Below are positions 34,028 to 46,310 of a DNA stretch of 64,000 bases, in pieces (position 1 is the stretch's first letter; each line of letters opens with the position of its first letter). Source of the DNA: Brachionus plicatilis. Lineage: Eukaryota > Rotifera > Eurotatoria > Ploima > Brachionidae. The stretch spans positions 1,284,315 through 1,348,314 of the forward strand of contig QEOQ01000122.1 in the NCBI GenBank assembly GCA_010279815.1. The letters run 5' to 3'. The position numbers were made by a program, and so were the translations under genes. A model generated the notes under the pieces. The model saw nothing but the letters and a program-made list of their open reading frames with translations. It searched no databases and had not been told where the DNA came from.

Positions 34028-35057
34028 ATGGAGCGGCGACTTAGGTAAGCGTAAAAATATTTGGAAAAAAAATACTAATTTTTTTTTTGTGGCAGCGCTA
34101 AAGGCGAGTTTTTATACGAGTGTTTGGGAATACCGAAAGGTTCGTCACAGGACGAGATCCGAAGAGCGTACAGAAAACTGGCGCTCAAGTACCATCCGGA
34201 CAAAAATCCCAACAATCCAGACGCCGAGAACAAATTCAAAGAAATAAATCATGCAAACGCAGTTCTAAGCAATGAAACCAAGAGACAGATTTATGACCAG
34301 TACGGAAGCATGGGCCTGCAGCTTGCTGATCAACTGGGCGAGGAGAACTTCAAAACATACCTATTAGTCAATTCGAAATGGTGTAAATTTTTGATGGTCT
34401 TCTGCTTTTGTGCCACTGGTTGCTGCTGTTGTCTTTGCTGCTGCTGCTGTTTTAATTGGTGTTGTGGCAAATGCAAGCCAAAAGGACCAGAGGGCTACAA
34501 TTACGATGACATTCCTGTAAGTTTGAAATCTACACGTTCATTTGGTCATTTTTACCAAAATTTTCTAGAATAATCGAGGCCAGCCATCTTTTAGACAACA
34601 ACAGGTTCTTTATTTACTCAGATAAGCAATTAACACTGATCACACTGATAGTCTAATAAGCCTAGAACTTGAACTAACAATTTTTCTCTCTAGTAAACAC
34701 TTTTGCAATTGGTTTCGATTCCTCTAGCTTTAAAAAAAGTTTCTAACCATTTTTTTTTTTACCAAGCTGTATTCAGGCGTAAACATTTAATATTCTTAAA
34801 TTACTAAACGCTTAAGAACTACTGTCAATGCTGTGTTACTAATTAAAACTTTGAAAATAAAAACTAATTATTGACTATTTAAGGAGGATTTGGGCAATAT
34901 GGAATATGAGGCCAAGTCGGCCAAAATAAATCAGCCTTCCAGAGGCGGCAATTCAAGTCAAGAAGAAGAAAGTCCCGTGAACAACGGGCAGCCGATTGTG
35001 CTCGGACCTCCACCATCATCGGTTGGTTCAGAAAAAACTCATTTATTTGACAACTAA
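34028..35057 (+). CDS. DNAJC5: Cysteine string protein, DnaJ homolog C5, three exons
   Basis: A vesicle co-chaperone that recruits Hsc70 for SNARE folding during exocytosis. Exon 1 (34028-34044) encodes only MERRL plus two bases of the next codon. Exon 2 is 34096-34516 and exon 3 is 34884-35057 (TAA stop). The junctions are GT-AG and give 203 residues, close to human CSP (198). The J domain spans about 9-75 with the HPD motif at 39-41. The cysteine string spans about 109-132 with 14 Cys in 24 residues ([11 protein letters not shown] then FNWCCGKC) and is the palmitoylation and membrane-binding segment. The C-terminus is acidic and Pro-rich. The first exon is a best guess; it restores the [12 protein letters not shown] start typical of CSP (compare LSTSGDSLYEILG in fly). 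Confidence 0.93.
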
Positions 35058-36026
35058 CTCCCAACTAACTGCTAATTTGAAAGGAATTTTGTCGAGTCTA
35101 AAAGATTAGGTTTGAGGTCGATCTCGGCTTGATTCCTTCGTAAATTTAGCAAGAAGTATTAATTGTTTTTTTTTTAAAGAATTGAAATAACCCAAAAATA
35201 TCCATTAATTGTTGACGAAATTATTCACCTGCCAGAGACAAACATATTGAAATAATTTTTTTTTAGCCGTTCACAGATTTTAAGGATAAATGTCGTCGAC
35301 AAATATTAAAAATGAAATTTTATTTTTTTGCAGTAATGTACTTAATTGTATTGATTTTTTATGAAATATTAAATGTTACGTTTTATCAAAGTTTTGGATT
35401 TTTTTGAAAAAAAAATAATTTTAAAACCAAGAGTGTGAAAGCAAAATAAATTTACAACTAACCTAATGATTTTTTTTTAACTAAAAGAAATTTAAATAAT
35501 GCATATTTAATCACAAAATTAAAATTTATTTTGTTGAATTCAAATAAAAATTTATTTTTGTTAAAATTTCATTTGTAAAATAACTTTTTTTGTCTACGCT
35601 GTTCAACTTCTCGATTAAAGTTAACCTATTCTTTATAAATTCTTGAAAATCATGGCTTCAATAATTTAAAACAAAATAAAAAGTCATGACGAATTTTGGT
35701 ACAAAAAACATAAAACTAAAAATTCATAAGCTTATGTCCTGATGGACCAAAACAAGTTCTGTAAATTTTAGCAACTGATATATCCTTTGTACAAAAAAAG
35801 AAGAAATTATTAGGCAGCAATTACACAACGGAGTTTGCTATTCGATATATCTTGATTCGAAAGCTTCTCTGCATTCTTGCTTCAAATCAGTGGAACAGAA
35901 TCACTCAATCCTGCCCTGACATATCCCTCGCTTTACTCAAAAAGTCGATTTGAGACTGTCAGTAATTTAAGTTTATTGAAAGCCTCTTGGTGCAAAATAT
36001 TGGAAAGGGTATCATATTTCGGGAAC
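35058..36026. other. DNAJC5 3' flank and AT-rich non-coding DNA
   Basis: No recognisable gene. An ORF of 75 codons at 35877-36104 runs into a foldback element and matches nothing known to me. Confidence 0.5.
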
Positions 36027-36616
36027 ATATCGATCCATAGCAAAAAGACAATTTTTTCGTCGAAATATTCCATAGAAAATTTTTGCATAGAAAAAAATCC
36101 ATAGAAATTTATTTATTATTAAATTAATTAATTATGTTTGAAAAAATAAAATAAAAAAAATTGACAATTAACACTTCATAATTTTTATCAAATTTTGTAA
36201 ATCAAATAAATTTTTTTAAGATTTACAATTAGATTAATTTTAGATTATTTTGTTTTTTGTTAATCAATATAATGTTCAATTTTCGAAATGACTTTTTAAG
36301 CTCTTTTAAAATTTTTAAACATTTCATCCTTCGTAAGTCTTAAAAGTTTTCAAAAAAAAGTCTAGACGAAACTTTATTTCTTTTCAAAAAATCAAAATTT
36401 AAATTCGGCATTATATTTAAACTTGAATTAATAGAAATAAAACATAAAATAAGGTCAAAAAGATAAAATTTTTACATAACTTTATTTAAAAAAAATTATG
36501 TGATAATTTTCTAATGTAAATTTTCTATGGATTTTTTTTATGTAAAAATTTTCTATGGAATATTTCGACGAAAAAATTGTCTTTTTTCTATTGACATTTT
36601 TTCTATGGATCGATAT
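36027..36616. mobile_element. Foldback element, ATATCGATCCATAG ends
   Basis: The termini are ATATCGATCCATAG at the left and CTATGGATCGATAT at the right. Arms of roughly 90 bp (36027-36114 and 36520-36616) repeat the word CCATAGAAA / TTTCTATGG and surround about 400 bp of AT-rich filler. There is no coding capacity. The target duplication could be TA, but the palindromic end makes this uncertain. Confidence 0.75.
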
Positions 36617-36763
36617 AGTGCCCATATTTCAGCTTCAAAAAAGATCGAACTGCTGAATTTTGAATAACTTGTATTTTTTTAATGTGAGTTTCTGAGAAGG
36701 AATTTAAACAAGGAAAAGTAAAATCCAAGATTGAAAACCGTAAATTTTAAAAAATATAATTAA

Positions 36764-37332
36764 CACTAGAAGCACCAAACGGGGTCAAATGATTCTTTTT
36801 AAAATCAAAGATATTTTAAGGCTTTATCCGAAAAAAAAAATATATATTAAATTAATCATATATCAATTTTAAAACATGTAATAAAAAAAAGATTCCTATA
36901 AAAATCATTTCTCACATTTTTTACAAATAATCACACGTTCTGTTGTACATTGTCTGCATACTGATTTATTACAGTTTGTAAAGATTAAATTAGTTATATT
37001 ATTGTTGCAAAGGAGAATTTGACACTTAACACGCTTTGGAGAACTGTTTTCTTGATCATCTAAACTTTGGGCTCTTTTACGTACACTTTTAGGTGTTTGG
37101 GGGTGCAGAATGGGTAGAATGGGAGTCATTTGACCCTTTTTGGTGCTTCTAGTAGTATATAGTCAATTAAAAAAAATGAACCATCATGTGAATATGTTAA
37201 TATAAAATTTTTAAAATTTAACTTTATTTAATGTTAACTTTACAGTTTCAAGTTTTAATCTTTTCAGACTATTGAATTATAACTTAGTAAGAAATCAAAA
37301 AGAGTCATTGTGACACCTTGGTGCTTCTAGTG
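36764..37332 (-). mobile_element. piggyBac-like remnant with TTAA flanks, copy 1
   Basis: The ends read CACTAGAAGCACCAA and TTGGTGCTTCTAGTG, with TTAA on both sides (36760-36763 and 37333-37336), the target of piggyBac transposons. The minus strand (37129-36905) still encodes a C-terminal tail with Cys pairs, ending CRQCTTERVIICKKCEK, which resembles the Cys-rich domain that ends piggyBac transposases. The catalytic core is absent. A second copy lies at 52853-53459. Confidence 0.85.
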
Positions 37333-37627
37333 TTAAAAATAATAAATTCAATTTGGCATTTTTTACCGCATCTTACGATCCTAAAAAACGCATTTTTGTG
37401 TCGTCTCTAGTCATCACACAACAAACGCAAACAATTTCCAGCAATTTCGAGCAAAAAAAAACAAAGTCTTTTTGTGTGACTGTGAGAACAATTGAGCTCG
37501 ATTGTTTTTAGCACAAGTTCGGACATGTCTTGTTTCGCAAGCACTTTGCTTTCGAACTTTAAAACAACAAAACAAAGCAAAGACGCACACAGTGCACAGT
37601 GCAGAAACGATCGCACTAATCAACTGG

Positions 37628-37648
37628 CACACACACACACACACACAC
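37628..37648. repeat. (CA)n microsatellite
   Basis: A CA run in the TOP1 upstream region. Confidence 0.85.
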
Positions 37649-37710
37649 ATATACATGCATATATTAGGCGAACAAAACCCATTTTGCTTAACATATAGAG
37701 CCAAAATTGG

Positions 37711-37765
37711 GACTTAGTCGTTTTTGTTTTTTTCGAGTATAAATACTCGAGCGACTTAGTCGTTT
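37711..37765 (+). promoter_or_regulatory. Candidate TOP1 core promoter with palindromic TATA
   Basis: TATAAATA (37738-37745) sits in the near-palindrome TCGAGTATAAATACTCGA. It is flanked on each side by a direct copy of GACTTAGTCGTTTTT (starting at 37711 and 37753). It lies about 150 bp upstream of the TOP1 ATG. Promoter function is inferred from position and motif only. Confidence 0.4.
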
Positions 37766-37893
37766 TTTCTTAAATAGAAAAATAAAAAAAGAATAAAAAA
37801 AAATAATAAAAAATATACACAATCAGGCTCCAAGTACACAAATAGTAAATTATCATCATTGCCTCTTTTATTTGCTTGCATAGGACAAGTTAG

Positions 37894-40800
37894 ATGTCTA
37901 GTTCGGCGGCTAAAATGTCCAAAACGTCTAGAAGCAGCACCAAATCGGACAAAAAGCCATCGATCAAAAAAGAAAAGATCGAGGTCGAGTTGAAAAAGGC
38001 GGCGAAGAGCGAGCCGGCCAAGAACGGCAACGGCCATGCCAAGGTGAAAGCGGAGGCGAAGAGCGAGCCGAAGCAGAGGGTTAAGGAGGAGGCGAAGACG
38101 CCGGTGAAGCAGGAGGCGAAGAACGGCAAGAAGCGGGCGGCCCAGGCCGACCTGTCCCAGAGCGAGTCGCCGCGCAAGCGCAAGAAAAAAGAGGAAGAGG
38201 AAGAAGTGTGGCGCTGGTGGGAGGAGAAAAAGTACGCGGACGGCCGCAAGTGGACCACCCTGGAGCACAAGGGCCCGCTGTTCGAGGCCGACTACGTGCC
38301 GCTGCCCAAGCACGTGCACTTTTTGTACAATGGCGAGCGGGTGCAGCTGAAGAGCGAGGCCGAGGAGGTCATGACTTTCTATGCCAAGATGCTAGACCAC
38401 GACTACACCAAAAAAGAGGCGTTCAACACCAACTTTTTCAACGACTGGCGCAAATTCATGACTCAGTCGGAGCGAGAGCTGATCAAAGACTTGGCCAAGT
38501 GCGACTTTGGCCAGGTGGCCGACTATTTTAAGCAGAAGAGCGAGGAGCGAAAGGCCATGAGCAAGGAGGAGAAAAAAGCGCTTAAAGAAGAGGCGGCCGA
38601 GGTGAAAAAACAGTACGGATTTTGCGTTTGGGACGGACACAAACAGCCGATAGGAAATTACAAGATAGAGCCGCCCGGGTTGTTCAGGGGCCGGGGCGAA
38701 CATCCCAAAATGGGCATGGTCAAAAAGCGCATCAATCCCGAGGACGTGATCATCAATTGCGGCAAGGAGAGCAAGGTGCCAGAGGCGCCGCCCGGCCGAA
38801 AATGGAAAGAGGTGCGCCACGACAACATGGTCGCTTGGCTGGCGTCGTGGACCGAGAACGTGCAGGGAAACTCCAAGTATGTGATGTTGAACGCGGCGTC
38901 CAGGGTCAAGGGCGAACGCGACTGGCAAAAGTACGAGAAAGCGCGCAAGCTGCACCGATGGATTGACAAGATAAGACAAAATTACAGCGAGGACTGGAAG
39001 AGCAAGGAGATGAAGGTGAGACAGCGCGCGGTCGCCATCTATTTCATTGACAAGCTGGCGCTCAGGGCCGGCAACGAGAAGGACGACGACGAGGCGGACA
39101 CGGTCGGCTGTTGTTCGCTGCGCGTCGAGCACATCAAGCTGCACAAGAGTGTGGAGGGCGTGGGCGAACACGTGGTCGAGTTCGACTTTCTGGGCAAGGA
39201 CTCCATCCGCTATCAGAACAAAGTGGCCGTCGAAAAGCAAGTGTACAAAAATCTGCTGCTGTTTGTTGAAAACAAGAACGGCGAGGACGAGCTCTTCGAC
39301 CGCCTCAACACCACCATTCTCAACTCGTACCTTAACGAGTGCATGGACGGTCTGTCCGCCAAGGTATTCAGAACCTACAACGCGTCGCGCACTCTCCAAG
39401 AGCAGCTAGATCAAATGACCGACAAACACGACTCGATCAACGATCTCGTGCTCACTTACAACAGGGCGAACCGGGCCGTGGCCATTTTGTGCAACCATCA
39501 GCGCGCTGTGCCCAAAACGTTTGCCAAGTCCATGGAGAACATGCAGAAGAAAATACAAGACAAAAAGGACGCCATTGCTGATGCCGAGGCCGAGCTCAAA
39601 AAGGCCAAGTCAGATCTCAAAAATTTGAAATCAGTCGCTGCCAAAAAGTACTCTTTTTTTTTTATATCAAAATAATTTTTTATTAGAAAAGTTGAATTTG
39701 ATTTTCATAGAAGAAAAAAAAAATTTAATTTATTTTTTTTTTTAAACGAAAAAAAAATTTTATTAGAGAATTTAAATTGGATTTTTTTTTTGAAAATATT
39801 TTTTTTTGAAAAATCAAATTAAATTAAAAATTAGATTTTTTTTAAATGGAAAAATTAAATTTTATTTTTTAAAATAGAAAAACAAAATTATTAGAGAATT
39901 TGAATTTGATTTTTTATATAGAAAAATTTTTTTTTAGAAAACTTAATTTTTATTTTGTTAATTAAAAAAATTTAACCAGAAAAATTTAATTTAATATTTT
40001 TAATAGAAAATTTTTGGTTCGTTTGAATTCGATCATTTCAATTCGGTTCTTTACCAATAACTTTCAAATGGAATGAAATAAACTGGATCTGCAAAATATT
40101 GCAACTTGTAGCAATTTTGTTACACATGAGACTTTAGTCTGCAATAACTAATTAATGTAATGCAAATTGCATAATATTGCATAAAATATCATGGGCTGTA
40201 ACAAACTAACATTTTGCAGAACCAGTTTTTATACCATTCAAAAGTTATTGACAAAGAACCGAAATGAAATGATTAAATTCAAACGAACCTGAAAAACACC
40301 AAAAATTTTCTATTAAAAATATTAAATTAAATTTTTCTGGTTAAATTTTTTCAATTAACAAAATGAAAATTAATTTTTCTAAAAAAAAAAATTTTTTATT
40401 TCCATTTAAAAAAATCAAATTTTTAATCAAATTTAATTTAAAAAAAAAAATGTTTTCAATAAAAAAATCCAATTTAAATTCTCTAATAAAATTTTTTTTT
40501 CGAATTGAAACGAACTTCACAACCCCATAATTTTCTTATTGACTTTAAAAATTTTTAGTATTAATTTTTAAAATAAAAAATAATGTATTTAATTTTATTT
40601 ATTGTTGTTTAGAAAATTTGAGACCGCTGAGAACAAAGTGAAAAAATTGGTCGAAGGCTTGAGGAAACTTGAGATGCAAGTGACGGACAAAGAGGAGAAC
40701 AAAGACATAGCTTTGGGCACCAGTAAGCTGAATTACTTGGACCCGAGAATCAGTATTGGGTGGTGCAAGAAACACAATGTGCCCATAGAGAAAGTGTATT

Positions 40801-40988
40801 CGAAAACGCAGCGGGACAAGTTCAGATGGGCGATTGACATGGCCACTGCCGACTACCACTTCTTCAACTACGAGGGCGAAATTGTGCTCAGGGACTTGTC
40901 GCATTTGGAGGGCATGGACGGTGGCGCCAACACCACCCAAGAGGCCGATGAGACCCAACAAGACGACGAAGAAGAGGACGACGACTAG
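37894..40988 (+). CDS. TOP1: DNA topoisomerase I (type IB), two exons
   Basis: A nuclear enzyme that relaxes supercoils by nicking one strand through a 3'-phosphotyrosyl link. Exon 1 is 37894-39647 and exon 2 is 40613-40988 (TAG stop), with a GT-AG intron of 965 bp. The protein is 709 residues (human 765). Residues 1-100 form a Lys/Glu-rich tail, shorter than usual. The core starts at [10 protein letters not shown]. It contains [33 protein letters not shown] (catalytic Arg), FLGKDSIRY (catalytic Lys) and [14 protein letters not shown] coiled linker follows. The catalytic Tyr is residue 626 in [10 protein letters not shown], in exon 2. After the usual end the protein has an extra tail of about 40 residues ending in DDEEEDDD. 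A splice-acceptor-like CATAG lies 10 nt before the ATG. The exon is strongly GC-rich. Confidence 0.97.
39747..40502. mobile_element. Foldback element filling the TOP1 intron
   Basis: The intron is almost one large inverted repeat. The left arm begins near 39747 and the right arm ends near 40502. Both carry TTATTAGAGAATTTAAATTGG, then TTCGTTTGAATT and TTTCAATTCGGTTCTTT, in opposite orientation. The arms are each over 300 bp, around a loop near 40110-40190. There is no coding capacity. Splice sites lie just outside it. Confidence 0.8.
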
Positions 40989-43900
40989 ACACCAAGATTT
41001 TTCATTTCTAATTAAATATTTGGCTTAAATAAACAAATTAGAAAATAAAAAAATTATTAAATTTTATTCAATGCAGCAGCAGCAGCAGTAGCAACTAGAA
41101 AATAATAAAGTGGCCGAAAAGTTGTCGAATTGTGCACAATTTTTTTTGCTCTCAATTCTTTTTTTTCTCTTTTATTTTTTTCACGTTGTAACATTTCAGT
41201 GTCAAATGAAACTCTTATCAGCAGCCTGGTTTTGAATTTTTAGCTTTTTTTTTTCTTCTTTTCTCTCAAAGTTTAAAATTTATGTTGTTTATATTTTTAA
41301 AGTATTTACTGTCACGTATTTGGCTTTCAAATAAAAATATTTTAGAACACTTTTTGTCCAATGTTTGGTTGTTATTAATTTAAGTCGATGGATAGATGTT
41401 TGTTCGCTTGTGATGCTCTTTGTTTGTTGGCGAGTACCTTGTAGCGGTACCCTGAGCTCTTTTTGCTTCAATGTAAATAACTTTTAAATTAATTATGTCT
41501 AATTGATTTTTGTTGAAATTTTTGATCAATAAAATTTTTAAATCATTTTCTTTTTTATTTTAATTTTTTGTCCCAAAATTAACTTATTATATTATTTTTT
41601 CAAATAATTATTTTATTTTAAATAAAAAGAGTGTTTTAAAACAATTTTTCGAGATTTTTGAACAAAAAACTTAAATTTTTTATAATCATTGAGAGCCAAA
41701 TCCAGAGATATTAAAAGAATTAATTTTTAAATGAAACTGTTAACATTTAACTATTAATTTTTTAATAAAATTTTTTAAACAAGATTAATAAATTAAGTTT
41801 ATTAAATAAAGAAAATATTTTTTAAGCATCTAAGTTTGTGATTTTTGTTCTTCGAAATTTAAAATCGCCAATACTAGTACCAGTCCCGGACCTGAATACC
41901 AAGACTAGTTCGAGTCTCAATTTTAGACCTTATACGTCTAACACGCGAAACCACGTCTGCCAATACTAAAATAAATTGACAAAACATTCAAAATTTATTT
42001 GAAAAAAATTAATTTTTTATTACTAAATTAAAAAAACTTCTTTTTAAGATCTATCTAAAAGAAGCTTGATCTCGAGAAGTAATTAAAATACATAAATAAT
42101 TTGTTAAAAAAAAATGTGCTAATTTTGGGTGTTTATATTTTTTTTCCAAAAGTTGGGCATATAAATCCTAATAAATGTATTTTAAAATTAATATTTTAAA
42201 ATATCTGGCATCCCATTTATTTCAATTGCTCTGAATTTATAATTAATTGCTGTAAAACTTTTGAAATTAAAATTTTTTTAACGAGACTTGAAAAAAAAAA
42301 TGTTCATAAAAAATTAAATTTTTTTTTCTCAAATAAATTTTTAGACCATCTGGTCTATAAATTAAATGGCGTTTTTTATGATAAAAAATAAGACCGACTG
42401 ATCATGAAATTGATCAGCCCAAGACTTTCTATAACTTCATCTCAACTTGGTAGTTGTAATAACTAATTTCATTAATAAAGCATTATAAATTAGATATTAA
42501 CAAATAAAATTAAGTAATCAAGGGAGTCTGCGAGTTTTTAAGAATAAAAATGATAATAAATTTGATATCACAAATTTTACTCAAATTTTATGATCAAAAA
42601 AAGAAAATATTAGAAAAAAAAATTCGATGATGATTTTTACATTAAATTAGATCACATAATATACAGTTATCAAATAATGATTTTATAAAATCCTTTAAAA
42701 AATTCAAATAAAATATAATTTTTTGCTTCTTGAATTATATATGTAGCTTTATTAACATTTAAATATATAGAAAAGAATCTACAACATTTAGTGCATCGCC
42801 AGGAATACTTTTAAGGAGCTGATTTTAAAAACTTGGTCGATTGATAGATGTTTAAACAAAGGCCAGATTTACAAGTGGTTACAAATCTGGTATTTAGGTT
42901 TAACTGCATGAATCTCTTTTCAAGAATTGCCGTCAGTATACTGCTGCTGTCTGTTTAAGATGAGTATAATAATTGCATTCATTTTTTTTCACATTTTTAT
43001 CACAAATATTTCGAGATAACTGTAAACAAAATGATCATTAAAACACAGTAAATATTTCCTTTTAAATTTTATTTTTAAATTGATTTTTTTTCTAAAAAAA
43101 TCTATTTATTTTCTCTTAAATTAAATAAAAACGTATTTAACACTCATTAATTCATAAATTAAGATTATAGAAATTTGTAAAATCTGACAAATCCAAAGAA
43201 TTAAACAAGCTTTTCAAATATTCATAATCAGTTTTTTAAAGTTAAAATCATAGCTAAGTGTAGTTATTATTTATTTTAGCATGTCAAAAAAAGCTAATAT
43301 TTTAAAATCAATCAAGTTTCTAATGATTAATACTCTAACTGTTTATTAAGATTTACATTAAATGGTAAAGAAAACGTGTCAGCTAACCCTGGAATAGGCT
43401 AAACATATCAATCTAAATAATATAAAGATAAACACATATTATCACGAAATTTGTGCTAATTTTTATAGACACGGTAAATTTGGAACATTTTTCCCTTTAG
43501 AGTGGATATAAGGCAATAATTTGTTTAAGATTCAGATCCGGTCTAGGCGCATTAAAAATTAAATTAAAATGTCCTAAATTTATTTTTAATTTAAATCTAA
43601 TATTTTATTTTTTGATACTACCATAAAATAATTTTTTAAAACCTTGTCAATTTATTTTCTAATTGCTTCAGCTTGAGCCGAGTTGAATTCATAAAATAGG
43701 CCTAAATAATAGCATTAAATTAGTTTTTGATATAAAAAACATGATTTTTTTTAAATTTTGATACATTTTACAGAAATTTGTGATATTTTTTTATCAAAAA
43801 CTAAAAAATTGATTATATTTTGTTAGAAAAATTAATTTTGTTTTCAATAAAAGGTTCATTGTTTAGCTATTCGAATGATTTAAAATCATGGATCGATATT

Positions 43901-45695
43901 TTTAAAAATTGCTTGAAATTATTGAGAAAAATATTCTGTAATTATTGTGTAAATTATTTTTCATGAAAGCTTGGAATTCTGAGTATTTTTGCAATTTTTT
44001 ATATTATTTACTTCATTTTTGACACCAATCTAATATCTTATTAAAATATTACTTTTATTTTTAAAAAAGAAACAGATAAAAATTAAATTGGAAAACATTT
44101 ACAAAAAAATTTGCCACCATTACCCAAGTCACGTTCCAGAATCTAGGCAATCTAAAAATATTGGAGAGGCTTAAATTCACATGCAGCTCTTCAATAATGC
44201 GTTCCAATGCATTGAGACTTTAAATTAAAAAGTTAAGCAAGATTAAAGCCGGAGTTCGTCTCATTGAAACACTTATAGATTTTAAAAGAATAATTTTATT
44301 ATAAAACGTGAACATTTATTTTTTAGATGATCAAAATTTATAAATTATTTTTGTGAATGAAAAATGAAAATTTTAATTGATTTTTAAGCAATATTTTAAG
44401 TTATCTACAATTTAATTAGTAAAGGATGCTGTGTAAATAATGATCGAAAAATGCTATAGAAGATTTCAAAAATCGATAAAAACCTTGAATACAAGTTATC
44501 AGACATATTTTCATTTTAAATTAAGTAATCCAAATATTAACTAAAATCCCATGCCATTTATGTAATTGATGAAAATTTTAAGCTTTATTAAAAATTAAAC
44601 AACTTTTGATAAATGTCAAATTATGCTCAAGAAAAATTAAGTTCAATTTTTGCTCAATGAGTTCAATCAAACACTTAAAAATCAAAATATTTCTGTTCTC
44701 AGCGGAATTTAATTAAATCTAATACTATTATTCCGCTTACAGTTTAAATTCAAAATTTGCTTGTTTTTAATTCTGTAGCAATATCTCAAGAGGGATATTT
44801 TGACATTATGAATTATTTTTGATAAACAAAACAATATAATGATTTTTCTCTCCAATTTGGAAAAATCTAGTATTTTTGTTGTAAGAAGATAATAAAATTT
44901 TTATTTTAAATGTTTTTAAAAATAAGCAAGATTAGTAATTTTCGACAAAAATGCAATTTTGCTAAATTCTAAATTTCAAACAACAGCATCATCTCAAACC
45001 CATTTAAAATAATTTTTATAAAAATCATTTAAAATTTTTTTTTTGAAGGTTTACTGTCTATTTTTATTTGAAAAAAAATAGAAAATCATTACCAATTTAT
45101 TTTCATTATATTTTAAATCAGCCTTTTTTTAATTCTGATTCAGAATTTATTCAAAAAGACATTTCAAGCCATTATTAGATTTTATGTTTCTCAACGTGTT
45201 GAATTTCAAATAAGCTCTTTCATTTTTAATTAAGCAAATAAAATGATCTAATAATTAAGGAATATCCTTGTAAGCTGAGATTCCTGTGCGAATTAGAACA
45301 GAATCCAGGCCTGAAGGTGCTTTATTAAAATTGTTTCCTCCAAGATATTAATAATGAAAAATAGACACATTTATTTTTGTCGAGCTAAAATATATGATTA
45401 ATCTGGTGAAATATTATAAATACTAAGAATCTTTTCATTGAAATCGATCCATCATTAAATGAAATAATTAGCTAGGAAAAATTTTGATTATTATGTTTAA
45501 AAAATAGCCGACCATAATTTTTATGAAATTTTTATTTTATATTTGAGAAAAATATCTATTTATTGATTTAAAGTTGAAAATTTAATCAAAACTCAAAAAT
45601 CGCCCACAATCTCTTATGCTTCACGAACTTTAATCAAATAAATTTCCTTATTTCAAAGAAATTTTAGATCTTACTTTTAACTTTTTGATTTAGAA
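40989..45695. other. Long AT-rich non-coding stretch
   Basis: Starts with the TOP1 3' flank, which has a short GCA repeat near 41074-41088. I saw no conserved ORF, tRNA or clear element in the rest. Remote exons of the ORF at 45696 could lie here unseen. Confidence 0.5.
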
Positions 45696-46310
45696 ATGTT
45701 CATTTATGGTCTGTATGCCATTGAATCTCATAAATATGACATGGAAACACATGGCGATGCCAAGCCGGATGTTTCATTCCAGAGACAGAGAAGCTTGTCA
45801 ATTGGAAGCGAGTCAAAGCACTTAAGTGATTTTAGCAGGCACAAATTTCAGTCTTTAGACAATGATTATGAAAAAAATTTGGAAAAATTCGAAAATTTGG
45901 TTCAAAATATGAAACAGAACTTGGACCAAGACAAACATTTGAAGTACTCTGAGCACATCTGGGATAAAAATAAAGACAACCGAAAATGTTCATTGTCTTA
46001 TGATTCATCTTTGAATGAAAATAAGAAGATATTAGGGACTCAATTAGGATCAAGTCCGAAAGTTGAGAGTAACATTAGCAGAAGGAAAAAATTTAACCAA
46101 AGACAATTTAGCCTTGATCTTGGCACTGAGGGCTGTGAAAAAATATTTTCTAGAGTAAAACGCAATAATTCTCTACAAAGGAGTACGATTTTTGAAGATG
46201 AAACAGAAAATGAATCTGAGGAAGATCTTCAACAATATGATTCAAAATTTACCAAAAAATGGCTATCTAAAATTATTGATAGCTTTAAAAGAAGCCATTC
46301 GGATGTTTAA
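45696..46310 (+). CDS. Unrecognised protein, probable terminal exon
   Basis: An open frame of 204 codons ending in TAA, followed by an AATAAA near 46388. A good acceptor (TTTGATTTAG) ends just before 45695, so this may be the last exon of a longer gene rather than a full CDS. The product is polar and likely disordered, without membrane segments. Three places carry the same type of basic phosphosite motif: RQRSLSIGS, QRQFSLDLGT and KRNNSLQRS, the R-x-x-S form favoured by basophilic kinases. There is an acidic stretch EDETENESEED and a basic C-terminus. No family recognised. Confidence 0.5.
   Translation: MFIYGLYAIESHKYDMETHGDAKPDVSFQRQRSLSIGSESKHLSDFSRHKFQSLDNDYEKNLEKFENLVQNMKQNLDQDKHLKYSEHIWDKNKDNRKCSLSYDSSLNENKKILGTQLGSSPKVESNISRRKKFNQRQFSLDLGTEGCEKIFSRVKRNNSLQRSTIFEDETENESEEDLQQYDSKFTKKWLSKIIDSFKRSHSDV

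Noticed and set aside
38392..39399. 335-codon minus-strand ORF opposite TOP1
   Set aside because: Antisense of a GC-rich conserved exon; its Leu/Val/His composition is that of a reverse-frame artefact.
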